A stretch of 64,000 nt of DNA. Origin: an uncultured Bacteroidota bacterium. Lineage in GTDB: Bacteria > Bacteroidota > Bacteroidia > Chitinophagales > Chitinophagaceae. Position 1 is the stretch's first letter; each line of letters starts with the position of its first letter. The position numbers were made by a program, and so were the translations under genes. The DNA lies in assembly GCA_903839875.1 (NCBI GenBank), contig CAIMDZ010000039.1, positions 16,275 through 80,274 on the forward strand, in the 5' to 3' direction. Below, one piece after another: positions 18,175-28,073 of the stretch. Below the pieces are notes generated by a model. The model did no database searches, was not told the DNA's origin, and saw only the letters and a list, made by a program, of their open reading frames with translations.

Positions 18175-20046
18175 TTATCTGCCCATAAATACCATCAATA
18201 TCTGCACATCGCTTGGGTTAACCCCACTTATCCGGCTTGCCTGCCCAAGGGTACGAGGCTTGATCTTATTTAATTTCTGGCGGGCTTCAGTTGATATTGC
18301 TGATAATTTATCATAATTAAACGATTCCGGGATCATCAGGTCTTCCAAAGAAGACATTTTTATCACTAAATCCCTTTCCTTCTCTATGTATATATCATAC
18401 TTAATCTGTATTTCGGCTTGTTCCACAACGAGGTCATCAAAATCATATTTTACTATTTCTTTAAGAGATGGAATTGCAGTAATCATATTTTTAAGACCTA
18501 TGCCAGGGCGCAACAATAGCTTTATTGCTTTTGTCTTTTCTGAAAGTGGAGATGAGCTGGAATCATTCAAAAACTGGCTAACCATATCCCTATCAATAAT
18601 AAAATCTGCTAATATCTGCTTCAGACGAGCCACTTTCTCCTTTTTCTGGTTCATAAGGCCCAACCTTTCGTCAGAAGCAAGGCCTATTTTGTACCCCAAT
18701 TCCGTAAGCCTAAGGTCGGCGTTATCCTGCCTGAGCAGTGTCCTGAACTCTGCCCGGCTGGTAAACATACGATACGGCTCGTCTGTTCCTTTATTTATCA
18801 GGTCATCAATAAGCACCCCAATGTATGCATCACTTCTTTTTAGCACTAATTCTTCCTGTTCACTGGCCAGCCTGCTGGCGTTGATACCGGCCATTAATCC
18901 CTGGCAGGCGGCCTCTTCATAGCCCGTGGTACCATTTATCTGGCCGGCAAAGAAAAGATTTCGTATTAATTTGGTCTCCAGGGTGAATTTTAACTGTGTA
19001 GGAGGAAAATAATCGTATTCAATAGCATATCCGGGCCTGAAAAATCTGCAATTTTCGAATCCGGGCACCATTTTTAGCGCTTTATACTGCACATTTTCCG
19101 GTAAAGACGTACTAAATCCGTTAACGTAGATCTCAACAGTGTTCCATCCTTCAGGCTCTACGAACAATTGATGACGGTCTCTCTCAGCAAACCGGCTGAT
19201 TTTATCCTCAATACTAGGGCAATACCGGGGGCCACTCCCCTTTATCCTGCCCTGGTACATAGGCGACTGTTCGAAACCCGTCTTAAGTATATCGTGTACT
19301 TCCGGGCTGGTATAAGTAATCCAGCAACAACGCTGTTCCTTAGGTGTTATCTTTTTCACTGGCAGATAAGAGAATCCCACCACTTCATCATCGCCCTCCT
19401 GCACATCCATTTTACTATAATCCAGGCTTCTGCCATCAATGCGGGGAGGTGTGCCCGTTTTCAGACGGGCGCTCTCAAACCCTAGTGAAACCAACTGTTC
19501 TGTAATGCCTGTTGCCCCCTTCTCGCCTATTCTACCACCCCCAAATTGCTTTTCCCCTATGTGAATTACCCCATTTAAGAAGGTTCCATTGGTTAAAACC
19601 ACACATTTCGCCATTATTTCCTGTCCCATTCCGGTTACCACACCGGTAATTGTTCCACGTGAAACAATTAATCCTTTCACCATATCCTGCCAAAAATCAA
19701 CATTATGTGTCTTTTCCAGCATATCTCTCCAGGTCGTGGCAAATAGCATTCGGTCATTTTGAGACCTTGGACTCCACATTCCCGGACCTTTAGACTTATT
19801 AAGCATCCGGAATTGAATCATGCTCTTATCACTCACAATACCGCTATATCCACCAAGGGCATCAATTTCCCTTACAATCTGGCCTTTCGCAATACCGCCC
19901 ATTGCAGGATTACAACTCATTTGGGCAATGGTCTGCATATTCATGGTAATAAGCAAAACCTTAGAGCCCATATTGGCAGCAGCTGCAGCAGCTTCGCAAC
20001 CAGCATGACCAGCGCCAACAACAATTACATCATAATGAGGAAACAT
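18175..20046 (-). CDS. mnmG: tRNA uridine-5-carboxymethylaminomethyl modification enzyme MnmG (GidA)
   Basis: MnmG, with MnmE, adds the carboxymethylaminomethyl group to U34 of tRNA using FAD and methylene-tetrahydrofolate. The ATG at 20046 gives 623 aa, the usual length. The N-terminal FAD fold is YDVIVVGAGHAGCEAA, followed by the signature blocks SCNPAMGGIAKG and GPGMWSPRSQND. The C-terminal part carries FTSRAEFRTLLRQDNADLRL and ends with the RISGVNPSDVQIL motif. The tracked 41-residue extension (from 20169) is not conserved and covers a parS-like site, so it is rejected. mnmG is often near the replication origin, which agrees with the other signals here. Its own coding sequence contains one parS-like palindrome. 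Confidence 0.97.
   Translation of the reverse strand: MFPHYDVIVVGAGHAGCEAAAAAANMGSKVLLITMNMQTIAQMSCNPAMGGIAKGQIVREIDALGGYSGIVSDKSMIQFRMLNKSKGPGMWSPRSQNDRMLFATTWRDMLEKTHNVDFWQDMVKGLIVSRGTITGVVTGMGQEIMAKCVVLTNGTFLNGVIHIGEKQFGGGRIGEKGATGITEQLVSLGFESARLKTGTPPRIDGRSLDYSKMDVQEGDDEVVGFSYLPVKKITPKEQRCCWITYTSPEVHDILKTGFEQSPMYQGRIKGSGPRYCPSIEDKISRFAERDRHQLFVEPEGWNTVEIYVNGFSTSLPENVQYKALKMVPGFENCRFFRPGYAIEYDYFPPTQLKFTLETKLIRNLFFAGQINGTTGYEEAACQGLMAGINASRLASEQEELVLKRSDAYIGVLIDDLINKGTDEPYRMFTSRAEFRTLLRQDNADLRLTELGYKIGLASDERLGLMNQKKEKVARLKQILADFIIDRDMVSQFLNDSSSSPLSEKTKAIKLLLRPGIGLKNMITAIPSLKEIVKYDFDDLVVEQAEIQIKYDIYIEKERDLVIKMSSLEDLMIPESFNYDKLSAISTEARQKLNKIKPRTLGQASRISGVNPSDVQILMVFMGR
19651..19666. promoter_or_regulatory. 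parS-like ParB site inside mnmG
   Basis: TGTTCCACGTGAAACA fits the widely conserved parS consensus TGTTNCACGTGAAACA exactly. It is embedded in mnmG coding sequence. Confidence 0.78.
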
Positions 20047-20623
20047 AAACGCAAAGATACAACCATGACATGATAAAGTTATAATAAATATAGAGTAGTA
20101 CATTGTTCCACGTGGAACAAATAACAACCAAAAATTTAATAAAATTATAGCATCAAACTGTAAAGACACCTTTCATTATAAACTATAGTGATAATAAACA
20201 AACCGGTAAACAACAATATCGGGTATAAAAACAACCAATACAGAATTAAAAAACAGACCAAGTATAAACTAAATTTAAAACAAAAAGTAGTGTAATGTAA
20301 ACCAAATTATGTAGTTTCCTAAGATTAGAACCAACAAAACCAAAGTTCAGAAATATCATTGGGAGCATCCTCCTTTTTACCAAAGGATAGAATAAGCGAT
20401 TACGTTACTTGCGATGTACTCTTCATCCTGAGGAACTAAGGCCATCAATAGGAATAGGAACAAATGCACCAAGAAGAAAACAGATTTAATCAACACCCCC
20501 GTAAGTTGAATGTACTATGGGAAAGACAACAAATAGCTTAAGTTACTGACATTGCCTTGTGCACTACCAGAAAAAATAATCAATAACCGATAAAAATCAC
20601 AGTCTCTCGTTTAAAAAGCCACA
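20047..20623. other. AT-rich intergenic region upstream of mnmG
   Basis: Contains a parS-like palindrome near mnmG. The rest is AT-rich with no ORF, RNA gene or hairpin that I can support. The left end of the IS630 remnant is presumably nearby. Confidence 0.5.
20103..20120. promoter_or_regulatory. parS-like ParB site upstream of mnmG
   Basis: TTGTTCCACGTGGAACAA is an 18-bp perfect palindrome. Its inner 16 bp differ from the canonical parS (TGTTNCACGTGAAACA) at one base and restore full symmetry. It lies 57 bp upstream of the mnmG start and 438 bp from the site inside mnmG. Confidence 0.75.
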
Positions 20624-21079
20624 CTATACAAAACCCATTCCCTTCACAAATCTATAACCTAGACTTTCAATAATTTTATAAACTTGCGCACGCTTAAATG
20701 TTACGTGAAATGATTTATGTATGAATTCATTAACCAAAGGGCCACTCCAGATAAGGGCATCAAAACCATTCTTTGTCGGGGATACCTTCAATGCCTCTTT
20801 AAGGATAGATAGCTGGTCAACCGTAAGTACACTTTTTCTGCCTCTACCTTTCTTATCCTTCAATCCATCAACACCAAATTGCTCAAAACGATGAACCCAA
20901 TTTGTAATTTGCTTAAAACTAGTTTGATATAAATCCTCCACCTTTCGGCTTGATTTACCCGCAGCAACAAGATATACGGCATACATACGCATACCTATCA
21001 GATACTTTTCATCCCTTCTTATTAATGCCTTAATCGAATCAGCATCATATCCTTTAACACCTAAAGACTTGCGTGGCAT
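20624..21079 (-). pseudogene. IS630-type transposase N-terminal fragment
   Basis: The 151-aa product is a pair of helix-turn-helix segments (SSRKVEDLYQTSFKQITNWVHRF, LVNEFIHKSFHVTFKRAQVYKIIESLGYRF) joined by KKGRGRKSVLTVDQ, as in the N-terminus of IS630/Tc1-like transposases. The DDE catalytic half (about 180 more residues) is missing. The ORF stops at GMGFV, and the following 450 bp of the minus strand show no remnant. It is probably an orphaned HTH left by an insertion sequence, although a domesticated stand-alone HTH regulator is possible. Confidence 0.7.
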
Positions 21080-21184
21080 AATGTAGGTTAAGATTGTAAA
21101 AGTAAAACTATTTGTGTAATTATTTATAAGACAAAAAATAATCAGGAAATTTACAACACATCCAACAGAGTATTCATAAAGAAC

Positions 21185-21214
21185 AAAAAAAGGGTGCTCT
21201 TGTGGAGCACCCCT
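21185..21214 (-). terminator. Rho-independent terminator
   Basis: GGGTGCTC and GAGCACCC form a stem with a 5-nt loop. On the minus strand it is followed by a T-run, 22 bp after the stop of the T9SS protein gene. Confidence 0.85.
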
Positions 21215-21236
21215 AAAAAGTATGTTAATCAGGAAC

Positions 21237-23246
21237 TTATCGAACTATAACAAATTTCCTTGAAAGAGCCTGTCCATTAGCATTTACAACAAGGTAGTAA
21301 TTACCAGGAGCAAGATTAGCTGTTGACATTTTGTAAGTTTCAGAAGAAATATTATTGTGACTCTCCTTACTTACGAACCTTCCTAAACCATCTATGATTG
21401 TATAAGTAACTGTGGTAGCAGGATGATCAAGACTAATAGAAACATTGATATACTCAGAAGCAGGATTTGGAGAAAGACTAACATCTGCAAAAGCCTTAAC
21501 GCTTGTAACAGCAACATGAGAACGAGCTGTATCTTTTACAATCAAAGCGATTGAAGGAATCAAACCCTTCATACTACTGTAATTAAATGAATCAATAGAG
21601 TTAACATAAGCTGTCTCACCAAAAGGACATGGTGCAGTTGCACTTGCCGGGCTTGCAGTCATAGTGTTAGTACCAGAATTATAATCACCAGGCCATTCTA
21701 CACCCGAATATTCGATGTAACCAGCATGATTAGCACGGCCATAAACACGTGGGTAAGGATCTAAATAACCATCACAACCTAAGAAGTAAGTAGCAGGAAC
21801 CTCTGCAGCAACATAATACCATGAATTTGAATCAAGTACAATAGGATTAGTAATAGATCCCGTTCCGGGGTCTCCCATCCTTGCCTTAAAAACAACACCT
21901 GAAGTATCTGTTGTGCCATTGAATGCATAAACACCTTGTGAAACAAGCTGAAATTCACCATTCTCTACTAATGAATCATGTGGTTGGCCACCAGAACCAT
22001 CAACCCATTTAAAAACAAACAAATTCATAGGACCTGATGTGATAGGGCCTAATGTACCATTCGGATTGTAGATAGAAAACTGTACACTACTTATTCCTTT
22101 ACCACCATGTGCAACATAATACATTGGGCCCCAGGTGTAATCAGGAGGGGTAGTACCACCAATACCTTCAAAAATAGTAGCTATAGGTGCATTCTTAACG
22201 AAATCATACCTTGATTTGGAATAAACACTGTCTGTAGTATAGAAGGAAACCGTAGTAGTATTATCAAGCGGATACTGATCAACAGTATCTGACATGATAG
22301 TGTACTTCAAGTCAAATCTTCCTTTACCAGGAGTACCGGTAGGTGCAAAGTTGTACTCGTTACTTGCAAAAATTGCATAAATAGAATCAATCGCATTAAA
22401 ATTAGCTTCCGCAGCGGTAGTATCAGTATATATCAAGTTCTGTAAACCACCATTAGGTGTAAAATACAATGCTCCTGCAACCTTAACATTCACACCTGCA
22501 CTTGTACCATAGTTAGCAACAAACGCGCCGTCAAGACCCTTATATGCCACTGGATTGCCACTTGAAACTAATTGATCAGCAGGTATAGCAAAAGCATGCC
22601 ATCCCGCTACGCCGCCAGGAACAAACCCCATATCATTTCTGTTACCAAGACCCCATGGAGTAATAGTCATCTTAACCGGAACACCAGCTCTGTACTGGCC
22701 ACTGATAGCCATACCATCAAGGTTACCAACCATAAAAACCGGGATTGTTACACCTCCGCCTGAGGCGCCTGCGGCCATACCTATAGGACCCATACCAGGG
22801 TATTCATTTATAAGTACTACCGCTACTGCTCCGGCAGTTTGAGCGTTTAATGCTTTTAAACCAAACTCACAAGCACCACCACCTAATGGACCGCGCCAGA
22901 TAACGGCAATCTTACCACCCATAGAATACGGAAATGATGTGCAACCAAATGAATCTGCGGTTGAGTCCATAATAATAGGAACATTTACCAAAGGAGTAGT
23001 TACAGGAGCTCCCCAGGGAGTTGCTCCGCTCCACGCTGCAGTATATGCCTTATCACCTGCAATAGCAGCAGGGGTAGTTACTTCGAATCTTAGCCCTACG
23101 TAATCTTTATACCAGTTAGAGCTGGTTGCAGTGCCACCTATTGTTTGAGGGCCAAAAGCATAAGGATGAATTTGTCCTGATGCTGAGCTAGCTACGCCTA
23201 AAAGCGCGACAATTAATAATTTCTTAACAGCGTTAAATTGCTTCAT
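21237..23246 (-). CDS. PA-domain protein with T9SS type A sorting domain
   Basis: A 669-aa secreted protein with signal peptide (KKLLIVALLGVASSASGQ). Residues about 95-215 form a protease-associated (PA) domain: KIAVIWRGPLGGGACEFGLKALNAQTAGAVAVVLINEYPG with a GVTIPVFMV strand. A long beta-rich region follows. The C-terminal 80 residues are a type A sorting domain (SPNPASEYINVSISL, YTIIDGLGRFV, LAPGNYYLVVNANGQALSRKFVIVR) that directs passage through the type IX secretion system and cell-surface attachment. No peptidase catalytic triad is visible, so it may be an adhesin or a peptidase accessory protein. Confidence 0.88.
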   Translation of the reverse strand: MKQFNAVKKLLIVALLGVASSASGQIHPYAFGPQTIGGTATSSNWYKDYVGLRFEVTTPAAIAGDKAYTAAWSGATPWGAPVTTPLVNVPIIMDSTADSFGCTSFPYSMGGKIAVIWRGPLGGGACEFGLKALNAQTAGAVAVVLINEYPGMGPIGMAAGASGGGVTIPVFMVGNLDGMAISGQYRAGVPVKMTITPWGLGNRNDMGFVPGGVAGWHAFAIPADQLVSSGNPVAYKGLDGAFVANYGTSAGVNVKVAGALYFTPNGGLQNLIYTDTTAAEANFNAIDSIYAIFASNEYNFAPTGTPGKGRFDLKYTIMSDTVDQYPLDNTTTVSFYTTDSVYSKSRYDFVKNAPIATIFEGIGGTTPPDYTWGPMYYVAHGGKGISSVQFSIYNPNGTLGPITSGPMNLFVFKWVDGSGGQPHDSLVENGEFQLVSQGVYAFNGTTDTSGVVFKARMGDPGTGSITNPIVLDSNSWYYVAAEVPATYFLGCDGYLDPYPRVYGRANHAGYIEYSGVEWPGDYNSGTNTMTASPASATAPCPFGETAYVNSIDSFNYSSMKGLIPSIALIVKDTARSHVAVTSVKAFADVSLSPNPASEYINVSISLDHPATTVTYTIIDGLGRFVSKESHNNISSETYKMSTANLAPGNYYLVVNANGQALSRKFVIVR

Positions 23247-23353
23247 ACAAAATAATATTTTTGATTAGATTTTGCCGCTAAGTTATAGATAATCTTAGTA
23301 ATAAAAAAAAATACCCTTTTGACAGATGATATTTTTTATAAATTAATATTATA

Positions 23354-24349
23354 TTAACCTCGGATTCCTAATTTCCTGCTTAACTCCATCATTCTGTCAA
23401 TTGGTATCCTGGAAGCCACTCTTAAATCTTCATCCATGATAATTTCAGGTTGTTCATACTTCATGCACAAATACAATTTTTCCAGCGTATTCAATTTCAT
23501 ATGCGGACAGTCATTACAGGCACATGCGTTATCAGGCGGAGCAGCAATAAATGTTTTAGCAGGCGCATTCTGTTGCATTCTATGCAAAATACCTGCCTCT
23601 GTAGCTACAATAAATAGATTGGAATCATCCTCTTCAGTGAATTTAAGCAATTGAGTTGTAGAACCGATAAAATCAGCAATGTTTAAAACTGCATCTTCAC
23701 ATTCAGGATGTGCAATCAGTTTTGCATCAGGATGTCTTGATTTCAGCCGAATAATTTTTTCTAAAGAAAATAGCTCATGAACCATACATACTCCATTCCA
23801 TAACAACATACTCCTGCCGGTTTCCTTATTAATATAAGCTCCAAGATTTTTATCAGGAGCAAAAATAATATTCTGATCTTTAGGAAGGCTCTCTACAATT
23901 AGTCGCGCATTAGATGAGGTACAAATAATATCACTCAAAGCCTTGATGCCCGCTGAACAATTAATATAAGAAATAACTAAATGATCAGGATGTTTATCTT
24001 TAAATAATTTAAACAAATGCGGTGGGCAACTATCACTTAAAGAACAACCGGCTTTAAGATCAGGGAGTAAAACTTTTTTCTTGGGATTTAATATCTTGGC
24101 TGTTTCAGCCATAAAATGAACTCCGGCGAAAACAATAATATCTGCGTCTGTTTTTTCTGCCTTTTGTGCTAAACCCAAACTATCCCCTATATAATCAGCT
24201 ATATCCTGTATATCAGGTTCCTGGTAATAATGAGCTAGAACAATCGCATTTTTCTCTTTCTTTAATTTATTAATTTCAAAAAACAGATCAATAGACGGAT
24301 CAATATCCATATCTAAAAAGCCAACTTCATTCAATTTATTCAAATCCAT
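23354..24349 (-). CDS. nadA: Quinolinate synthase NadA
   Basis: NadA condenses iminoaspartate and dihydroxyacetone phosphate to quinolinate in NAD synthesis and carries an oxygen-sensitive [4Fe-4S] cluster. The 331-aa product shows the family's blocks [62 protein letters not shown] and the C-terminal CACNDCPHM. Three cluster-ligand cysteines (in [18 protein letters not shown] and CNDCPHM) are all present. nadB and nadC are not adjacent. It is the first gene left of the presumed origin and is transcribed away from it. Confidence 0.96.
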   Translation of the reverse strand: MDLNKLNEVGFLDMDIDPSIDLFFEINKLKKEKNAIVLAHYYQEPDIQDIADYIGDSLGLAQKAEKTDADIIVFAGVHFMAETAKILNPKKKVLLPDLKAGCSLSDSCPPHLFKLFKDKHPDHLVISYINCSAGIKALSDIICTSSNARLIVESLPKDQNIIFAPDKNLGAYINKETGRSMLLWNGVCMVHELFSLEKIIRLKSRHPDAKLIAHPECEDAVLNIADFIGSTTQLLKFTEEDDSNLFIVATEAGILHRMQQNAPAKTFIAAPPDNACACNDCPHMKLNTLEKLYLCMKYEQPEIIMDEDLRVASRIPIDRMMELSRKLGIRG

Positions 24350-24439
24350 AACCTAAGGTAAAGAAGTACAAAATTAGACAAATAATATAACAGACCACCT
24401 CAAAGAAAATATAATTGTACAATAACGACCCACTCAAAC

Positions 24440-24870
24440 CATAGTTATCCGCTTAGTGAGAATGTCAAAATAACTATCCAACTTCGTAGGATTTATTTTG
24501 ACATCTTCACTTATTCACATTCCTAATAATTCTTTTTAAACTTTTTTAAAAAATCTACTTACTACTATTAGGGTTGGGGATTGGGGGAATAAAAAAAGTT
24601 GTTCCTATTGTAATTTCAATTTTAGTTTTTTATCCACAGATCAATGATAATTTACTAACACAAAAAAACCAGTAAATTCAACGAACTAACACCAAAATTG
24701 TGAATTGTTAGTAGAAAAAGCTGTTAGTTAAATTATCCACCTGAATATCGTAATAGTCTGTGGACAACCACAAATTTTTGCTAATAATCTGCAAAAACTC
24801 ATTACGTAAATATAGTTATAAGATTTGCAGCTAATCTTATACAATGATGTTGCATGGTTATCCACACAAA
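24440..24870. other. oriC: Candidate chromosomal replication origin (oriC)
   Basis: The 800-bp AT-rich gap between divergent nadA and the isomerase gene holds DnaA boxes TTATCCACA at 24630-24638 and 24858-24866, TTATCCACC at 24733-24741 and TGTGGACAA (reverse TTGTCCACA) at 24759-24767, plus TTATCCGCT at 24445-24453. To their left lies a G-rich tract (three G-runs at 24571-24587) next to CTACTTACTACTATTA (24555-24570), which resembles a DnaA-trio next to a GC-rich spacer. The strand of all genes flips here from minus to plus. Two parS-like sites are about 4.5 kb to the left. dnaA is not in the window, which is usual in Bacteroidota. Confidence 0.7.
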
Positions 24871-25150
24871 AAAATACAGAATAAATAGTACGAAAGAATA
24901 ATTGAGACGTCTTTAAATATATATTAGCAATATAACAAGGAAGAAAGTATTAAACGATTAACCATACCCACTGGTAATCCATATTTATAGATCATTAATA
25001 AACAATTTTTGGAGAGGTAATTTAGCCGTGATAAATAAAACAATAAGCTATATATAAAAATAAAGAGCTTTAATCCAATAATAACGCTACAAAATCTCAA
25101 TTTTTCCCATAAATTTGCCGTCCTTATTATAAAAACATCACAAACCTGCA

Positions 25151-27337
25151 ATGTCTGTAATACAAACGATTAGAAATAGGTACGGAAAAATAGCCGGCGG
25201 CGTTATAGCAATCTCGCTGATTGGTTTTATTGTACAGGATGCTCTTAATGGCTCTCTTAGAAATTGGTTTAGCGGCCATGATTCCAATGTCATGAAGGTC
25301 AACGGTACAAAAATAGACCCCAAAGATTACCAGATTCGTCTGAAGGAATATGAGACCTTGTATGGCATGTTCAATAAAAACCGGCCCCTTGATGATCAGA
25401 CCAGAGCTCAGATGAATGAGCAGGTTGTTCAGATGGTGGTTTATGAAACTGTCGTAGGAGATCAATGCGATAAATTAGGTATCCAAACATCTGACGATGA
25501 AAAAAAGGAACTTATTTATGGTGAGAATGCCGACCAGTTGGTAAGGCAGTTCCAGATTGAAGGACAGCAAATCTTCGTCAATGGCCAAACCGGCCAGTTC
25601 GATCCGCAGATGATAAAACAATTTGAGGAGGCAATAACCAAAGATCCGCAGAAGTATGATCCTAACGGAAAATTAAAGGAACAATGGCAAATGGTGAAAT
25701 CGTATGTTTTACGTACAAGCCGCATAAACAAATTCAATGCATTGTTTGCAGGCTCAGTTTATACGCCATTATATTTTCTGAAGAGAAACGTAACAGACCA
25801 GGGCGCAATGGCTTCAATAAAATATATCAAGGTGCCATACAGTGCAATTGCTGATAATGATATTAAGGTTACTGACGATGATATCAAAGAGTATCTTAAA
25901 AAGCATTCGGCAGCTTACCAGACTGACCAGCCAACGCGCACTATTGAATATGTGTCCTTTGATATTATTCCATCGTCAGCAGATACCAGCAGGCAAATTG
26001 AATCACTGAACCAGATCAAGGATGATTTTACTGCAGCCAAAGACAACAAATCTTTTGTAAACAGTAAATCGGAAGATGGCAACGCTTATACTGAAATGTA
26101 TTTAAACAAGCGCACATTCATGTCGAGGTATGCAGATTCTATTTCCGGTCTGCCGGTAGGAACCGTATATGGTCCGTATTTTGAAAATGGCGGTTATAAG
26201 CTTTCGAAAGTTGTTGACAGAAAAACTTTTCCAGACTCTGTAAAACTCAGGCATATATTAGTAAAGACAAAGGAGCGCAGCAATGAAGTTATGGATTCAA
26301 CAGCTGCAAGCATGAAAATTGACAGTGCAATTGCTGCCATCAACAGTGGCGCAAAATGGGATTCAATTGTTGCAGTATATTCACAGGATGAAGGAAGTAA
26401 TAAAAAAGGTGGAGAATATTGGTTTACCCTGCAGCAGAAACCGGGGATAGCAAAAGAATTCGGGGATTTTGTTTTTGATGGCAAGACCGGCGATAAGAAA
26501 AAAGTAAAGGTTTCAAACGATAACTATTCCGGGTACCATTATATAGAGATACTGGAACAAAAAACTATTGAGCCTGCAATACAACTGGCTACAATTACTA
26601 AACCCCTGTCGCCCAGCGACAGCACGAACAATGCGATCTATGGTAAGGCGAATGAGTTTGCCGGTAAAAACACCAATGGGGCAGACTTTGATGCGTCAAT
26701 AAAAAAATTGAATTATGACAAGAGGGTAGGCGATAATATTAAAGTAACCAGCTTTACTATTACCGGCCTCGGACCATCAAGGGAAATAATCAAGTGGGCA
26801 TTCAGCCATAAGGTTGGGGAAATTTCGAGCGTATTCCAGTTAAGTGGCCAAAGATATGTAGTTGCAAAACTTACAGGAATTGAAGAAAAAGGGACGCCGG
26901 CAATAACAGCCACAAACCGTCCGATGCTGGAACAGAAAGTAAGGGAAGAGAAAAAGGCGGAACAGATCATTAAGAAATATACAGGATCTTTGGAGTCAAT
27001 AGCATCAGCTTCAAACCAGCAAGTACAACAATCAGACTCTGTAGCGCTTAGTGGATATATTCCCGGTCTTGGATTTGAGCCGAAGGTGGTAGGTTATACA
27101 TTTTGTCAAACGTTCCAACCCAATACTGTATCGCCCGGAATTAAAGGACAAGGCGGAGTGTATTTTATTTCTGTTTTAAAACGCGAAAACACACCGTCTG
27201 ATCCGAACATGATGCAAATGCAAATGGCACAGCAACGTTACCAGATTGAAAGCCAGTCAAGGAATGCCATTTCACAAATGTTACAGCAGTCTGTTATTAA
27301 AAGAGCGGATGTAAAATATAATGCGGAAAACTTTTAA
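25151..27337 (+). CDS. Peptidyl-prolyl isomerase/foldase, PpiD-SurA type
   Basis: A 728-aa inner-membrane-anchored periplasmic foldase. One N-terminal membrane segment (IAGGVIAISLIGFIVQDAL) is followed by a SurA_N-like chaperone region (VMKVNGTKIDPKDYQIRLKEYETLYG) and a parvulin-type domain near 360-460 (VKLRHILVKTKE, WDSIVAVYSQDEGSNKKGGEYWF). This agrees with Bacteroidota PpiD homologues, which assist outer-membrane protein folding. The N-terminal region is Lys/Gln-rich, with charged linkers. It is the first gene right of the presumed origin. The upstream TAAATTTG at 25110-25117 may be a -7 element. Confidence 0.9.
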   Translation: MSVIQTIRNRYGKIAGGVIAISLIGFIVQDALNGSLRNWFSGHDSNVMKVNGTKIDPKDYQIRLKEYETLYGMFNKNRPLDDQTRAQMNEQVVQMVVYETVVGDQCDKLGIQTSDDEKKELIYGENADQLVRQFQIEGQQIFVNGQTGQFDPQMIKQFEEAITKDPQKYDPNGKLKEQWQMVKSYVLRTSRINKFNALFAGSVYTPLYFLKRNVTDQGAMASIKYIKVPYSAIADNDIKVTDDDIKEYLKKHSAAYQTDQPTRTIEYVSFDIIPSSADTSRQIESLNQIKDDFTAAKDNKSFVNSKSEDGNAYTEMYLNKRTFMSRYADSISGLPVGTVYGPYFENGGYKLSKVVDRKTFPDSVKLRHILVKTKERSNEVMDSTAASMKIDSAIAAINSGAKWDSIVAVYSQDEGSNKKGGEYWFTLQQKPGIAKEFGDFVFDGKTGDKKKVKVSNDNYSGYHYIEILEQKTIEPAIQLATITKPLSPSDSTNNAIYGKANEFAGKNTNGADFDASIKKLNYDKRVGDNIKVTSFTITGLGPSREIIKWAFSHKVGEISSVFQLSGQRYVVAKLTGIEEKGTPAITATNRPMLEQKVREEKKAEQIIKKYTGSLESIASASNQQVQQSDSVALSGYIPGLGFEPKVVGYTFCQTFQPNTVSPGIKGQGGVYFISVLKRENTPSDPNMMQMQMAQQRYQIESQSRNAISQMLQQSVIKRADVKYNAENF

Positions 27338-27404
27338 TGGTTTCTCAGGCAAGGATATTTCAAATAACCCCGGGCCCAAAGGAAAGATATAAAAATAGTA
27401 CTAT

Positions 27405-27438
27405 AGAGGTTGTTCCCCAATGAGGAGCAACCTCTTTT
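27405..27438 (+). terminator. Rho-independent terminator
   Basis: AGAGGTTG(TTCC) and (GGAG)CAACCTCT stem followed by TTT, about 70 bp after the PpiD-like gene. Confidence 0.82.
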
Positions 27439-27493
27439 ACATTTATTGGCTTAAATTTGAAATAAATTAAAAACTATTTTGTAATTTGTAGTG

Positions 27494-28036
27494 ATGAGTG
27501 AGCGTATCATAACACTTTTTGGAGAAGAGTTGGTCCCGGAACAAATAAAAGCCGTAGGACGAAGCCGTGCAAAAAAGAAAACAGATGAAATTAAAGGAGA
27601 GGAAAATAAACCAGAGGAAAAGAAAATTGTAGCACCCGAACCGGTAGAAAATCAACCGGAAATACCTGAAATAACCATTGTTGAAGAACCGAAGGATTTC
27701 GAATTGCCCGAAGAATGGAGTGGAGATAAACATTATTATTCGATAGGAGAGGTTGCATCTCTTTTCAAAGTAAAAACATCCCATATCCGCTTCTGGACAA
27801 ATGAATTCAAACTTAAGGTTCGGACAACCCGCAAAGGAGACCGGTTGTATACTCCGGAACAGATCCGCGAGCTACGCGCCATTCATCACCTGGTAAAGGA
27901 GCGGGGATTTACACTTACAGGTGCAAAAGCGAAATTAAAAACGCAAAATAATAGGGATGTGGAAACTATAGACCTGAAACAAGCCCTGTTGCAATTAAGA
28001 AACCAGCTGGTTATTATCAGAAATAAACTGAACTAA
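27494..28036 (+). CDS. MerR-family transcriptional regulator
   Basis: An unusual MerR protein of about 180 aa. The first 80 residues are a charged, proline-containing extension (KKTDEIKGEENKPEEKKIVAPEP), followed by the MerR winged helix HYYSIGEVASLFKVKTSHIRFWTNEFKLKVRTTRKGDRLYTPEQI and a basic helix (IHHLVKERGFTLTGAKAKL). The extension replaces the usual position of the HTH at the very N-terminus, and there is no metal-binding cysteine. Homologues of this long-linker type are frequent in Bacteroidota. The ATG at 27494 is preferred over the GTG three bases upstream. The target genes are unknown. Confidence 0.82.
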   Translation: MSERIITLFGEELVPEQIKAVGRSRAKKKTDEIKGEENKPEEKKIVAPEPVENQPEIPEITIVEEPKDFELPEEWSGDKHYYSIGEVASLFKVKTSHIRFWTNEFKLKVRTTRKGDRLYTPEQIRELRAIHHLVKERGFTLTGAKAKLKTQNNRDVETIDLKQALLQLRNQLVIIRNKLN

Positions 28037-28073
28037 GGGGAAACCATGATAAAATGAGCATTGCCGAATCAAT

